This document shows, in pieces, positions 17,690 to 26,239 of a stretch of 35,971 nucleotides of DNA. Location: NCBI RefSeq assembly GCF_003477525.1, contig NZ_QUDO01000039.1, forward strand, positions 1-35,971, in the 5' to 3' direction. This stretch comes from Ruminococcus sp. AF41-9 (lineage in GTDB: Bacteria > Bacillota > Clostridia > Lachnospirales > Lachnospiraceae). The notes under the pieces were generated by a model that had not been told where the DNA came from, ran no database searches, and saw nothing but the letters and a program-made list of their open reading frames with translations. The position numbers and the translations under genes were made by a program. The stretch's first letter is position 1, and each line of letters begins with the position of its first letter.

Positions 17690-18730
17690 ATGGAAATAAT
17701 ACATGAGAATGAATATTTGTATAAAATGAATAATGAAATAGAACCATTTCTTGCAACGCACCGTCAGGAGGGGTACGTTCCTGGTGCAGAGGATCATCTG
17801 CATCAAAAAGACACGGGGATAGTGGGGAAAATTCATGTACAGCGTTACCTGGCAGAGAAACCGAAAGGCGTGATTATAATCAGCCATGGTTTTACAGAAG
17901 CAGCGCCGAAATATGATGAGATGATTTATTATTTTCTGAAGGCTGGATATCATGTGTATATGCCGGAACATATGGGACATGGACAAAGTTATCGCCTGAC
18001 AGCAGATCCATCTCTTGTACATATAGATACCTGGAAGCGATATGTGAGGGATTTTTTGAAAATATGCCATGTGATAAAAAAAACATACCCTGAATTACCG
18101 CTGGTTCTTTTTGCTCATTCCATGGGTGGGGCAATTGGTACAATCGCAGCTGCATGGGAACCGCAACTGTTTCAGAAGATTATATTGAATTCTCCTATGC
18201 TCCGCCCGCTTACCGGAAATGTTCCCTGGCCATTGGTGATCGCTATTGCACAGACGAAGTGCCTTTTGGGAAAAAAGGAAGACTATGTGGCTGGTCAGAA
18301 GCCTTATGATGGTAGTGAGACTTTCGAAACCAGTGGATGTACTTCCAGACCGAGATTTGAAAAATATAATGAGCTGCGTAAAGAGAATAAAAAATTCCAG
18401 GTTAGTGCAGCTTCTTATGGATGGCTTCTGGCGTCTGTAAAAATGAGCTGGTACATAAAATATTGCGGATGGAAGAAACTGTCAGCACCTGTTTTGCTAT
18501 TTCAGGCAGAAAAAGATGATTTTGTATCTGTAAACGCATTGAGAAAATTTGCAGAGAAAATCAATCACAGAGGAATCACTTCCTGTGAATATGTATACCT
18601 GCCGGGAACCAGACATGAGACCTACTGCAGCGATGACAGGACGATGCAAGTGTATTTAGATAAGATTATGAAGTTTCTGGATTCATGTAGCGGGGAGATG
18701 TTTTCTCATTATGAGGTGTTGAGAGAGTAA
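17690..18730 (+). CDS. Alpha/beta hydrolase, monoacylglycerol-lipase/lysophospholipase type
   Basis: A 346-residue cytoplasmic serine hydrolase of the PldB/Hydrolase_4 group (COG2267). Motifs: IIISHGFTE (oxyanion side) at about 62-70, MPEHMGHGQS, the nucleophile elbow FAHSMGGA with Ser144, an acidic residue in AEKDDFV, and the catalytic His in GTRHETY. It has no signal peptide. It would cleave ester bonds in lipids or small esters; the true substrate is unknown. AGGAG lies ten bases before ATG. The gene is intact and probably monocistronic. Confidence 0.87.
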   Translation: MEIIHENEYLYKMNNEIEPFLATHRQEGYVPGAEDHLHQKDTGIVGKIHVQRYLAEKPKGVIIISHGFTEAAPKYDEMIYYFLKAGYHVYMPEHMGHGQSYRLTADPSLVHIDTWKRYVRDFLKICHVIKKTYPELPLVLFAHSMGGAIGTIAAAWEPQLFQKIILNSPMLRPLTGNVPWPLVIAIAQTKCLLGKKEDYVAGQKPYDGSETFETSGCTSRPRFEKYNELRKENKKFQVSAASYGWLLASVKMSWYIKYCGWKKLSAPVLLFQAEKDDFVSVNALRKFAEKINHRGITSCEYVYLPGTRHETYCSDDRTMQVYLDKIMKFLDSCSGEMFSHYEVLRE

Positions 18731-18769
18731 GTCATTGTCTGAAAGTTATATAAAACCTTTGGAATGTTA

Positions 18770-18853
18770 CTTTACGCTAAAATGGTTTCATGTTATCATT
18801 ATTTTAGTTGAAAATTTTGATGACAGGAAGCCATTTTTGATTGTGAGGTGTAA
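18770..18853 (+). promoter_or_regulatory. Hairpin leader before the second AAA-ATPase gene (copy C)
   Basis: The first 37 bases match 2367-2403 exactly and the last 24 match 2427-2450. The left arm (about 18779-18799) pairs with about 18818-18836 with one mismatch. Compared with copy A, several right-arm bases differ, yet most changes keep a pair (G-U to A-U). GAGGTG and the ATG follow, as in copy A. Confidence 0.7.
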
Positions 18854-18856
18854 TGA

Positions 18857-20455
18857 ATGGAGAAAGTTTTTAATACAACGGGTGTGTGTATTCCGGAGAA
18901 GCATTATATGGTAAATATTAATGGTCGTTTACAACAGATTAGAATGCTTGTGGATGAGGGAAAATATTTTACCATTAACAGGGCCAGACAATATGGTAAA
19001 ACTACGACTTTGCGCGCACTGGCAGAAATGCTTCGGGATGAATATTATGTTGTATTACTTGATTTTCAGACATTTGACAATGAGAAATTTAGTAATGGAA
19101 ATGTGTTTTCAATAGCATTTGCGAATTCTTTTTTGCGTATGCTTCACAGAAACTGTAAGACTATGAATAATGAGATGGTTTCAGTTATAGAAGAAATGAA
19201 AAAGGATGCCGATTATGCTAACAGATACTTTTCTCTGAAAGAGCTATTTGAGGGATTAAGTGATATATGTGAAGCGGCAGACAGAAAAATAGTTCTTATG
19301 ATTGATGAAGTAGACAGCGCAGCGAATAATCAGGTTTTTATTGATTTTCTGGCGCAGCTTAGGGCACAGTACCTGGACAGAGAATTTTATCCGGGATTTC
19401 AGTCGGTGATTCTGGCAGGAGTGTATGATATTAAGAATTTGAAGAGAAAACTCAGACCAGAGGAAGGACATAGATATAACAGTCCCTGGAACATTGCCGC
19501 AGATTTCAGCATCGAAATGAGTTTTTCTGAATCAGAGATAGCAGGGATGTTGCAGGAGTACGAAATTGATCATCGTACAGGGATGAATATATCAAAAATG
19601 TCAGAATTGCTATATGCGTATACAGCGGGATATCCGTTTCTGGTTTCAAGGATTTGCCAGTTGATGGATGAAAGGGTACGGGATGAATATGAAAATCTGA
19701 AATTGGTATGGACGGAAAATGGTTTTAATGAAGCAGTGCGTATTCTGCTTGCGGAGAAGAATCCTTTATTTGAATCATTAGTTGGAAAAATATGCGATTA
19801 TCCGGAGTTAAGTGTTATGCTGAAAACATTACTTTTTACAGGAAGAAATATCGCGTATAATCCAGATGAAACCTCGATTGATATGGCTCAGATGTTTGGT
19901 TTTATTAAAAACCAAAATGGGAATGTGGTTATTGCAAACAGAATTTTTGAAACGAGATTATATAATTATTATCTTACAGAAGCAAAGATGCAGCAGACAG
20001 AGATATATAAGGCAGCTCTGCAGGACAAGAGTCAGTTTATCGTTAATGGATATCTGGATATGGAACGGATATTGGAACGTTTTGTTGTTCATTTCCATGA
20101 TATTTACGGGGAATCTGATGAAAAATTTCTGGAAGAGCAGGGGCGGAAGTTCTTTTTACTATATTTGAAACCGATTATTAACGGGACAGGAAATTATTAC
20201 ATCGAATCCAGAACAAGAGATCTTCGAAGAACAGATGTAATTGTAGATTATCGTGGACAGCAGTATATAATTGAGTTGAAGATATGGCATGGTGATGAAT
20301 ATAATAAGCGAGGAGAACAGCAGCTTATTGGATATCTGGAAGATTATCATGTGGATAAAGGATATATGCTTAGCTTTAATTTTAACAGGAAAAAACAGTC
20401 GGGAATCCGGAAAATTATAGTGAATGGGAAAACGATAGTGGAAGCAGTGGTATAA
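18857..20455 (+). CDS. AAA-ATPase with C-terminal PD-(D/E)XK nuclease-fold domain, second subfamily
   Basis: A 532-residue cytoplasmic protein with the same domain plan as the one at 2454 but little sequence in common. P-loop-like RARQYGKTTT at residues 42-51 and Walker B IVLMIDEVDS at 145-154 define the ATPase; the nuclease-fold end has Asp460, Glu473 and Lys475 (IIELKIW), then GEQQLIGYL. It resembles the AAA-like ATP-binding proteins found in many Clostridia and cyanobacteria. Function unknown; a role in defence or mobile-element biology is inference. Its leader is nearly the same as that of the other gene, suggesting common control. Confidence 0.88.
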   Translation: MEKVFNTTGVCIPEKHYMVNINGRLQQIRMLVDEGKYFTINRARQYGKTTTLRALAEMLRDEYYVVLLDFQTFDNEKFSNGNVFSIAFANSFLRMLHRNCKTMNNEMVSVIEEMKKDADYANRYFSLKELFEGLSDICEAADRKIVLMIDEVDSAANNQVFIDFLAQLRAQYLDREFYPGFQSVILAGVYDIKNLKRKLRPEEGHRYNSPWNIAADFSIEMSFSESEIAGMLQEYEIDHRTGMNISKMSELLYAYTAGYPFLVSRICQLMDERVRDEYENLKLVWTENGFNEAVRILLAEKNPLFESLVGKICDYPELSVMLKTLLFTGRNIAYNPDETSIDMAQMFGFIKNQNGNVVIANRIFETRLYNYYLTEAKMQQTEIYKAALQDKSQFIVNGYLDMERILERFVVHFHDIYGESDEKFLEEQGRKFFLLYLKPIINGTGNYYIESRTRDLRRTDVIVDYRGQQYIIELKIWHGDEYNKRGEQQLIGYLEDYHVDKGYMLSFNFNRKKQSGIRKIIVNGKTIVEAVV

Positions 20456-20502
20456 ATTAATTCACCAGAAAAAGAAAACCATTTTTTGAATAGTCATATG
20501 AG

Positions 20503-20601
20503 ATGCTGGCGATTTTAAGTGACCGGGCGCAGATAATAGAGAAAAAGGAATCTGAACATGCGCAGGCAGTGATCAGTGAAATGTACCGGAAGGGATTATA
20601 A
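20503..20601 (+). pseudogene. Short remnant, C-terminal tail of an unknown protein
   Basis: A 32-residue frame, MLAILSDRAQIIEKKESEHA and onward to MYRKGL, with helical coiled character. It has no ribosome binding site. It looks like the tail of a longer lost protein between the ATPase and transglutaminase genes. No family is assigned. Confidence 0.3.
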
Positions 20602-20630
20602 GTGACGAAGAATTTGGAGATAAGATAACA

Positions 20631-21656
20631 ATGGAGCAATATTATTACAACCATATGAATAAGGCGCAGCAGGCTGCATATCACAGCATTCTTAGCGGTG
20701 TGAAAAACCTGGCGGATGAATTTCAGATTCCGGCATTAGAGGGAGAAGAACTTTATAATGTATTTTTTCAGATGCGTCTGGATCATCCGGAGATATTTTG
20801 GGTGAGCAGTTATAAATACCGGTATTATAAAGACTCTCCGAATCTGATTTTTATTCCGGAGTATCTTTTTGATAAAAAGAAGATTTGCGAACATCAAAAG
20901 GCTATGACTGCCAGAGTTGAGAAGCTGATTCGTCCGGCTCAGAAGCTGTCTGAGTGGGAGAAAGAGAAGTATGTGCATGATTTTATCTGTGAAAATATCC
21001 GCTATGACAAACTGAAAAAATCATATTCCCATGAAATTATCGGACCGTTGGGGCAAGGCGTTGGTGTATGCGAGGGAATCGCAAAAGCAGTAAAGGTTTT
21101 GTTAGATGCACTGGGAGTCTGGTGTGTGATTGCAATCTGTGGAAATAATCCTGAGAAGGGGATTAAGTATCGTCACACATGGAATATCGTAAAAATAGGA
21201 GGGACATATTATCATCTGGATGCGACCTTTGATAATACCCTGGGAAAAGATCGTGAGACTTCTGAAATCCGCTATGATTATTTCAATCTGGATGATTCAC
21301 AGATTTTCAGGGATCATGAGCCTCTTATTGCGCCGGCGCCTCACTGCGGTGATCATGAGCACTTTTACTATAAGGAGAAGAAGCTTTCTTTTACTAAGAA
21401 AGAGGATGTGTATAAACGTTCTTTGCAGGCGGCGAAGAAAGGCAGGATACTTATTTTTCACTGGAGAGGCGGTTATCTGACAAAGGAAGTACTGAAGGAA
21501 TTGCTGGAGCTTATCCGGAAAGCAGGAGATGAGAAAGACAAAACAGCAATGGTCAGCATAAACTGGCCGCAGGCAGTTATTCGTGTTCAGTATACGGATA
21601 TGCAGGTACAGGAGAGTGTGACAATAGAGGAAGCGAATGAAGGGGAAAAGGAGTAA
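20631..21656 (+). CDS. Transglutaminase-like cysteine protein, cytoplasmic
   Basis: A 341-residue protein with a transglutaminase-like (papain-fold) core: Cys147 in GVGVCEGIAKAVKVLL, His182 in YRHTWNIV and Asp197 in YYHLDATFD, in the right order and spacing. A helical N-terminus precedes it, and a Lys/Glu-rich tail follows. Unlike many clostridial members it has no signal peptide or cell-wall domain, so it should act inside the cell, perhaps as a peptidase or on a protein partner. TGGAGAT precedes ATG. The next gene starts 55 bp later, possibly in the same transcript. Confidence 0.85.
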   Translation: MEQYYYNHMNKAQQAAYHSILSGVKNLADEFQIPALEGEELYNVFFQMRLDHPEIFWVSSYKYRYYKDSPNLIFIPEYLFDKKKICEHQKAMTARVEKLIRPAQKLSEWEKEKYVHDFICENIRYDKLKKSYSHEIIGPLGQGVGVCEGIAKAVKVLLDALGVWCVIAICGNNPEKGIKYRHTWNIVKIGGTYYHLDATFDNTLGKDRETSEIRYDYFNLDDSQIFRDHEPLIAPAPHCGDHEHFYYKEKKLSFTKKEDVYKRSLQAAKKGRILIFHWRGGYLTKEVLKELLELIRKAGDEKDKTAMVSINWPQAVIRVQYTDMQVQESVTIEEANEGEKE

Positions 21657-21711
21657 GATAGTTGGCTTTTTTGTGATAAAATAAAGAAAAAACGGGAAGG
21701 TATCAAAAATT

Positions 21712-23070
21712 ATGAAAAAGGATTCAAGAATGACAGAAGGAAGTATCTCCGGAAAAATCATCCTTTTTGCCATTCCACTGTTTCTCGGAAATCTGTTTCA
21801 GCAGTTGTATAATACAGCAGATTCCCTGATCGTAGGCAATTTTCTTGGAAGTAATGCGTTGGCTGCAGTCAGTTCTTCCGGAAATCTGATTTTTTTGATG
21901 GTGGGATTTATCAATGGAATTGCCATGGGAGCCGGAGTTGTTGTTGCCAGATATTATGGGGCAAAAATAAAGGACTGTCTGCAGAAAGCAATCCATACAA
22001 CCGTAGCGTTTGGACTTGTGGCTGGTGTAGTGTTGACGGTTATGGGAATGTTTCTGGCTCCCAAAATTCTGGTACTGATGGGAACACCTGCTGATGTGCT
22101 GCCGGAGTCCATCGTGTATTTCCGAACATATTTTGCAGGATCCATAGGGGTTGTTATGTACAATATTTTTGTTGGAATCCTGCAGTCTGTCGGAGATAGT
22201 CATCACCCCCTGATTTATCTGATCATCTCTTCATGTATCAATGTTGTACTGGATATTTTTTTTATTGCAGGTCTTGGTATGGGTGTTGGTTCAGCTGCAC
22301 TGGCAACAGCTATTTCTCAGTTTGTCAGCGCCATTCTTTGTATGATCCACCTGATGCGTGTGGAAGAAGAATATCGGTTAGAGTTGAGAATGATCCGTTT
22401 TGACAGACATATGCTAAAACAGATTATTCAGAATGGCGTGCCGTCCGGGTTCCAGAATTCAGTGATCGCTATTGCAAATGTTTTTGTGCAGTCAAATATC
22501 AATGCATTTGGGAAAATGGCGATGGCAGGCTGTGGTTCCTATTCAAAGGTAGAGGGATTTGCTTTTTTGCCGGTAACATGTTTTACAATGGCCCTGACAA
22601 CTTTTGTCAGCCAGAATCTTGGTGCCAGACAGTATGAACGTGCGAAAAAAGGTGCAAGATTTGGAGTTATTTGTTCGGTGATCATTGCAGAATTGATCGG
22701 TATTATCATATATGCGGCGGCACCGGTACTGATCGCTGCTTTTAACAGAGATCCAAGTGTAATACATTATGGTGTGATGCAGGCGAGAATAATTGCGTTG
22801 TTTTATTGTCTGCTGGCATTTTCGCATTGTATCGCAGCAGTACTACGTGGATCCGGTCATGCGGCAGTCCCCATGATAGTCATGCTTTGTGACTGGTGTC
22901 TGTTTCGTGTGAGCTATATCACGGTAGCAGTCCGCCTTATCTCAGATATCCGGGTGATATTCTGGGCATATCCCCTGACCTGGAGCATCAGCTCTGTAAT
23001 TTTCTTATATCTGTTTTTACGTGGAAAATGGGTATATGGATTTGAGAAAGAAAATAATAAGCAATATTAA
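21712..23070 (+). CDS. MATE family exporter (second of three)
   Basis: A 452-residue polytopic membrane protein with two MatE halves. It opens with IILFAIPLFLGNLFQQLYN and TADSLIVGNFLG, a very typical first-helix pair, and has QNLGARQYERAKKG at the start of the second half's helix 2. About twelve transmembrane segments; length normal. It exports an unknown organic cation or metabolite in exchange for Na+ or H+. GGGAAGG lies before ATG. Its stop is 17 bases before the HD-domain gene's ATG, so the two are likely cotranscribed. Confidence 0.92.
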   Translation: MKKDSRMTEGSISGKIILFAIPLFLGNLFQQLYNTADSLIVGNFLGSNALAAVSSSGNLIFLMVGFINGIAMGAGVVVARYYGAKIKDCLQKAIHTTVAFGLVAGVVLTVMGMFLAPKILVLMGTPADVLPESIVYFRTYFAGSIGVVMYNIFVGILQSVGDSHHPLIYLIISSCINVVLDIFFIAGLGMGVGSAALATAISQFVSAILCMIHLMRVEEEYRLELRMIRFDRHMLKQIIQNGVPSGFQNSVIAIANVFVQSNINAFGKMAMAGCGSYSKVEGFAFLPVTCFTMALTTFVSQNLGARQYERAKKGARFGVICSVIIAELIGIIIYAAAPVLIAAFNRDPSVIHYGVMQARIIALFYCLLAFSHCIAAVLRGSGHAAVPMIVMLCDWCLFRVSYITVAVRLISDIRVIFWAYPLTWSISSVIFLYLFLRGKWVYGFEKENNKQY

Positions 23071-23086
23071 ACAAGGAGAAGATGAT

Positions 23087-23674
23087 ATGGATAGTCGAGC
23101 ATTTCTGGATTTTCTTAAAGTGGCGGAAAAATTAAAATGTAACACCAGACATTCTTACACATCCTCCGGGAGGTGTGAGAGTGTTGCAGAGCATAGCTGG
23201 AGACTTGCAGTGATGGCTTATTTTGTACAGGATGAATTTCCGGAAGCGGATATTGATAAGGTAATACAGATGTGTATATTCCATGATATGGGGGAGGCGA
23301 TTACAGGAGATATTCCGGCATTTGATAAAACATCTGCTGATTCAGATCATGAAGCTCATGTGATGGATAAACTGTTGGATACTTTGCCGGAACCATATCG
23401 CAGGGATTTGAAAGAGCTATTTGCTGAAATGGAAGTTTTGGAGACATTGGAAGCAAAAATATATAAGGCACTGGACAAACTGGAAGCACTTATTCAGCAT
23501 AACGAGGCTGACCTTTCTACCTGGATTCCACTGGAATATGATCTTCAGATGACATACGGAAATAAAGAATGCAGCTTTTCGGAATATATGAAAGAACTGC
23601 GGGATACAGTAAGGGAAGATTCAAAAAAGAAAGTCCGGCAGGAAAAAATAAGTAATACAATGGATGGAGAATAA
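23087..23674 (+). CDS. HD-domain phosphohydrolase, YfbR-like 5'-nucleotidase
   Basis: A 195-residue soluble protein of the HD_3/YfbR group, which removes phosphate from deoxynucleoside 5'-monophosphates. Metal ligands are visible: His36 in AEHSWRL, the HD pair His66-Asp67 in IFHDMGE, and an Asp in the later helix KALDKLEAL. AITGDIPAF matches the family loop. ATG 23087 after AAGGAGAAG is the likely start; a longer frame from 23021 overlaps the MATE gene. It is probably cotranscribed with that exporter, with no obvious functional link. Confidence 0.85.
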   Translation: MDSRAFLDFLKVAEKLKCNTRHSYTSSGRCESVAEHSWRLAVMAYFVQDEFPEADIDKVIQMCIFHDMGEAITGDIPAFDKTSADSDHEAHVMDKLLDTLPEPYRRDLKELFAEMEVLETLEAKIYKALDKLEALIQHNEADLSTWIPLEYDLQMTYGNKECSFSEYMKELRDTVREDSKKKVRQEKISNTMDGE

Positions 23675-23679
23675 TTTAA

Positions 23680-23805
23680 ATGATAGTTAACAGGTGTTCG
23701 GAAAATTTACTTACAAAATCAAAAAAATTATATGAGAATTACAGGGATAACTGTACAGTGGTCCAGAGAATGCTGGAAAAATATAAAAAGAGCTGTTGTC
23801 CTTGA
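23680..23805 (+). pseudogene. Short N-terminal-looking fragment, unrecognised
   Basis: A 41-residue frame starting ATG 23680 (MIVNRCSENLLTKSKKLYEN) that ends inside the start of the carbonic-anhydrase tail. It is basic and helical. The part up to about 23788 seems to belong to one gene and the rest to another, so it is probably a truncated head. No family is assigned. Confidence 0.3.
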
Positions 23806-24010
23806 TGGTGCCAGGATTGGCAGAGACTGTATCATAGGAGCAGGAAGCCTTGTGACAAAAAATACAGTAATACCGGATGGTTCTCTTGTAATGGGCAGTC
23901 CTGCGAAGATTAAACGAAATCTTACCTGGGAAGAGAAACTGAGTATTATTGAGAATAGTAAGGAATATATCACAGTGTCTGCTGAAATGCAGAGACAGGG
24001 AGTGTTATAG
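23790..24010 (+). pseudogene. Gamma-carbonic-anhydrase-like hexapeptide-repeat protein, C-terminal fragment
   Basis: The sequence from AVVLDGARIGRDCIIGAG through LVTKNTVIPDGSLVMGSPAK and a closing helix (EEKLSIIENSKEYI) is the last third of a YrdA/PaaY-type left-handed beta-helix protein. The earlier coils with the three metal-binding histidines are absent. Upstream bases encode unrelated sequence in another frame. A plus-strand frame from 23732 runs in, but its first ~20 residues do not look like the family. It is non-functional as a carbonic anhydrase. Confidence 0.7.
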
Positions 24011-24051
24011 AGTTGGAAAGCTTCCAATCATAAAAGCTTTGAAGGATAATT

Positions 24052-24096
24052 AAAAAGACAGAAGGTATCAGATCGGATTACCCTCTGTCTTTTTTT
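24052..24096. terminator. Two-way terminator
   Basis: AAAAAGACAGAAGGTA pairs with TACCCTCTGTCTTTTT with one wobble, flanked by A-run and T-run. It lies between the carbonic-anhydrase fragment and the convergent MATE gene. Confidence 0.85.
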
Positions 24097-24100
24097 GAAC

Positions 24101-25486
24101 TTATTCTTCCGGGATTTTCTGGATAACAGTTCTGTTTATGCTCGTCAGGAAGAATACAGATATGATCAGTGAAATGATTTCTGCAATGGGGAAAGACCAC
24201 CAGACTGCGTGAAGTCCACCGATGGACGCCAAAATATATGCGGCGGGAACCAGGACAAAAAGCTGTCTCATAATAGATACGATCATACTGAAAACAGCCT
24301 TTCCCAATGCCTGGAATACAGTTCCTGCAATGATGCAGAACCACGCGATCAGATAATGGATACCAATGATCCGAAGTGCAGGAATACCGATGGCAAGCAT
24401 ATCATCGGAGGCATTGAACATTCCCAGGAGAGCTTTTGGTATGAGCTCATACGCCAGAAAGCCAACAAAGGTAAAGCAGAAGGCAATGAACATGCTGACC
24501 TTGATCGTCTGGATCATACGCTTTTTGTGCCGGGCACCGTAATTATAAGCGATGATTGGTGTAATACCGTTATTAAGACCAAACACAGGCATAAAGAAGA
24601 TGCTCTGCAGTTTAAAATAAACGCCAAATACTGCAGTTGCAGTAACCGTAAACTGTACCAGGATCAGATTCATAGAATAAGTCATGATGGAGCTGATGGA
24701 CTGCATAATGATGGAGGGAATACCTACTGCGTAAATATGACCGATAATTGTTTTATCCGGGCGGAAGCCTCTGAAATTAAGACGGACCTCAGGATTAAAC
24801 TTATGGTTGCAGATCCCGGCAACAATGCAGGCCACAAATTGCCCGATCACTGTGGCAACAGCAGCTCCTGTAACTCCCATTCTCGGTGCACCCAGAAGAC
24901 CAAAGATCAGGATAGGGTCCAGGATAATGTTGGTGAATGCACCACATAATTGAGAAATCATGCTGAAAATAGTTTTTCCGGTAGAAGCGAGAACACGTTC
25001 GTAGAAAAACTGGCCAAACATACCAAGGGAAAAAATCATAACTATGCTTAGATATTGAATTCCATATTGCATGATTTCCGAATCTGCCTGGCTGACCTGG
25101 CTGGCGTAAAATGGTTTTACTACCAGAAATCCCAAGACCAGGAATACCAGAAAACTCAGAAAATACAGAAAAGCAGCATTTTCAGCGGTCTGGTTGGCTT
25201 TTTTAAAATTCTTTTCTCCTAGGGATTTAGAAAGCAGTGCGTTCATACCTACACCGGTACCGGCACCTACAGCAATCAGAAGTGTCTGCAGGGGAAACGC
25301 CATGGAAACGGCCGTCAGGGCATTTTCGGAAAGCATGGAAACAAATACGCTGTCTACAATATTGTATAATGCCTGTACCAGCATGGAAATCATCATGGGT
25401 AGAGACATGTTCAGTACAAGTCTGCCTACAGGCATTGTACCCATTTTATTTTCTGCTATAGGAGCAGAGGTGTTTTGTTGATTCAT
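24101..25486 (-). CDS. MATE family exporter (third of three)
   Basis: A 461-residue polytopic membrane protein. It begins MNQQNTSAPIAENKMGTMPV, then LVLNMSLPMMISMLVQALYN and IVDSVFVSMLSENALTAVS, typical of the MepA/NorM-like branch of MATE. Two MatE halves and about twelve membrane segments; second-half motif ITPIIAYNYGARHKKRM. Length normal. It is clearly different from the other two MATE proteins in the window, so these are not recent duplicates. GGAGG precedes ATG on the minus strand. The substrate is unknown. Confidence 0.92.
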   Translation of the reverse strand: MNQQNTSAPIAENKMGTMPVGRLVLNMSLPMMISMLVQALYNIVDSVFVSMLSENALTAVSMAFPLQTLLIAVGAGTGVGMNALLSKSLGEKNFKKANQTAENAAFLYFLSFLVFLVLGFLVVKPFYASQVSQADSEIMQYGIQYLSIVMIFSLGMFGQFFYERVLASTGKTIFSMISQLCGAFTNIILDPILIFGLLGAPRMGVTGAAVATVIGQFVACIVAGICNHKFNPEVRLNFRGFRPDKTIIGHIYAVGIPSIIMQSISSIMTYSMNLILVQFTVTATAVFGVYFKLQSIFFMPVFGLNNGITPIIAYNYGARHKKRMIQTIKVSMFIAFCFTFVGFLAYELIPKALLGMFNASDDMLAIGIPALRIIGIHYLIAWFCIIAGTVFQALGKAVFSMIVSIMRQLFVLVPAAYILASIGGLHAVWWSFPIAEIISLIISVFFLTSINRTVIQKIPEE

Positions 25487-25507
25487 ATTTCCTCCATTTT
25501 GTGAATT

Positions 25508-25560
25508 ATAGCAATCCTTGTAAATAATACATCTTAAGCATTATCCACGAGGATTGCTAT
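25508..25560. promoter_or_regulatory. Inverted repeat upstream of the third MATE gene
   Basis: ATAGCAATCCT (25508-25518) pairs perfectly with AGGATTGCTAT (25550-25560), and a few further pairs extend the stem. It lies 22 bases before the MATE start on the minus strand, between that gene and mnmM. No T-run follows, so it is more likely an operator or leader hairpin than a terminator. Confidence 0.4.
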
Positions 25561-25628
25561 GGAATGAAAAAAATATAACATGAATAGCAGAGGGTTTCAA
25601 GAGTTATGTAAAAACATCAGGAGAGTTC

Positions 25629-26195
25629 TCAGGATAACTTTATGACCAGCACAGGAATAGGAGGATGATTGGGGCGGTTAAAATATTCGCTTTTTATAAC
25701 CAGATATTTATGAGAGTCCAGTTGCTTAAGCCATGCCAGAATCTGATCCCTCTCCTCAAAACCGGAATCACCACCGCTGTAGATGCAGAGAGATATCATA
25801 CCTCCTTTTTTCAGAAGGATTAAAGCCTGTGACAGTGCCTGTACGCTGGTTTCTCCTCTGGTGGCCAGCGCATGGTTTCCTCCCGGCAGATAACCAAAGT
25901 TAAAAACAATACAGTTTACACTGCCAGGTTCTGCATATTGAGCCATATTTGCGTGAGATTCCAGGAGAAGGGTGTAATTGTCTGGAGCATTGGCGGTATC
26001 CAGACGTTCTCTGGTTGCGTTCAATGCCTGCTCCTGAATGTCAAAAGCAAACACTTTACCGGTACTGCCGCAGAGTCTGGAGAGGAGGAGGGTATCATTT
26101 CCATTTCCCATGGTTGCATCAATGCAAAGATCGCCTTCCTGTACCTGGTTTCGGATAAAACCGGAACACCACGCAGTGATTTGATAATTATTCAT
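25629..26195 (-). CDS. mnmM: tRNA wobble-uridine methyltransferase MnmM (YtqB family)
   Basis: A 188-residue class I methyltransferase of the YtqB/rRNA_methylase-like family. In Bacillus subtilis this family makes the last methylation of mnm5s2U at tRNA position 34. Motif I is LCIDATMGNGNDTLLL, motif II region VFAFDIQEQAL, and the family-specific NFGYLPGGNHALATR in the catalytic loop is present; the C-terminus has NHPPIPVLVI. The length is typical. It is probably transcribed alone on the minus strand. Function is inferred from family likeness. Confidence 0.85.
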   Translation of the reverse strand: MNNYQITAWCSGFIRNQVQEGDLCIDATMGNGNDTLLLSRLCGSTGKVFAFDIQEQALNATRERLDTANAPDNYTLLLESHANMAQYAEPGSVNCIVFNFGYLPGGNHALATRGETSVQALSQALILLKKGGMISLCIYSGGDSGFEERDQILAWLKQLDSHKYLVIKSEYFNRPNHPPIPVLVIKLS

Positions 26196-26239
26196 ATAAT
26201 TCCTCCGAAAATCAGAAATATTTGTCAGTTGATACGTTG

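Noticed and set aside
24209..24949. Long plus-strand frame of 246 codons
   Set aside because: It is wholly antisense to the MATE gene at 24101-25486, has a composition unlike real proteins (His/Asn/Asp/Lys-rich) and no ribosome binding site.
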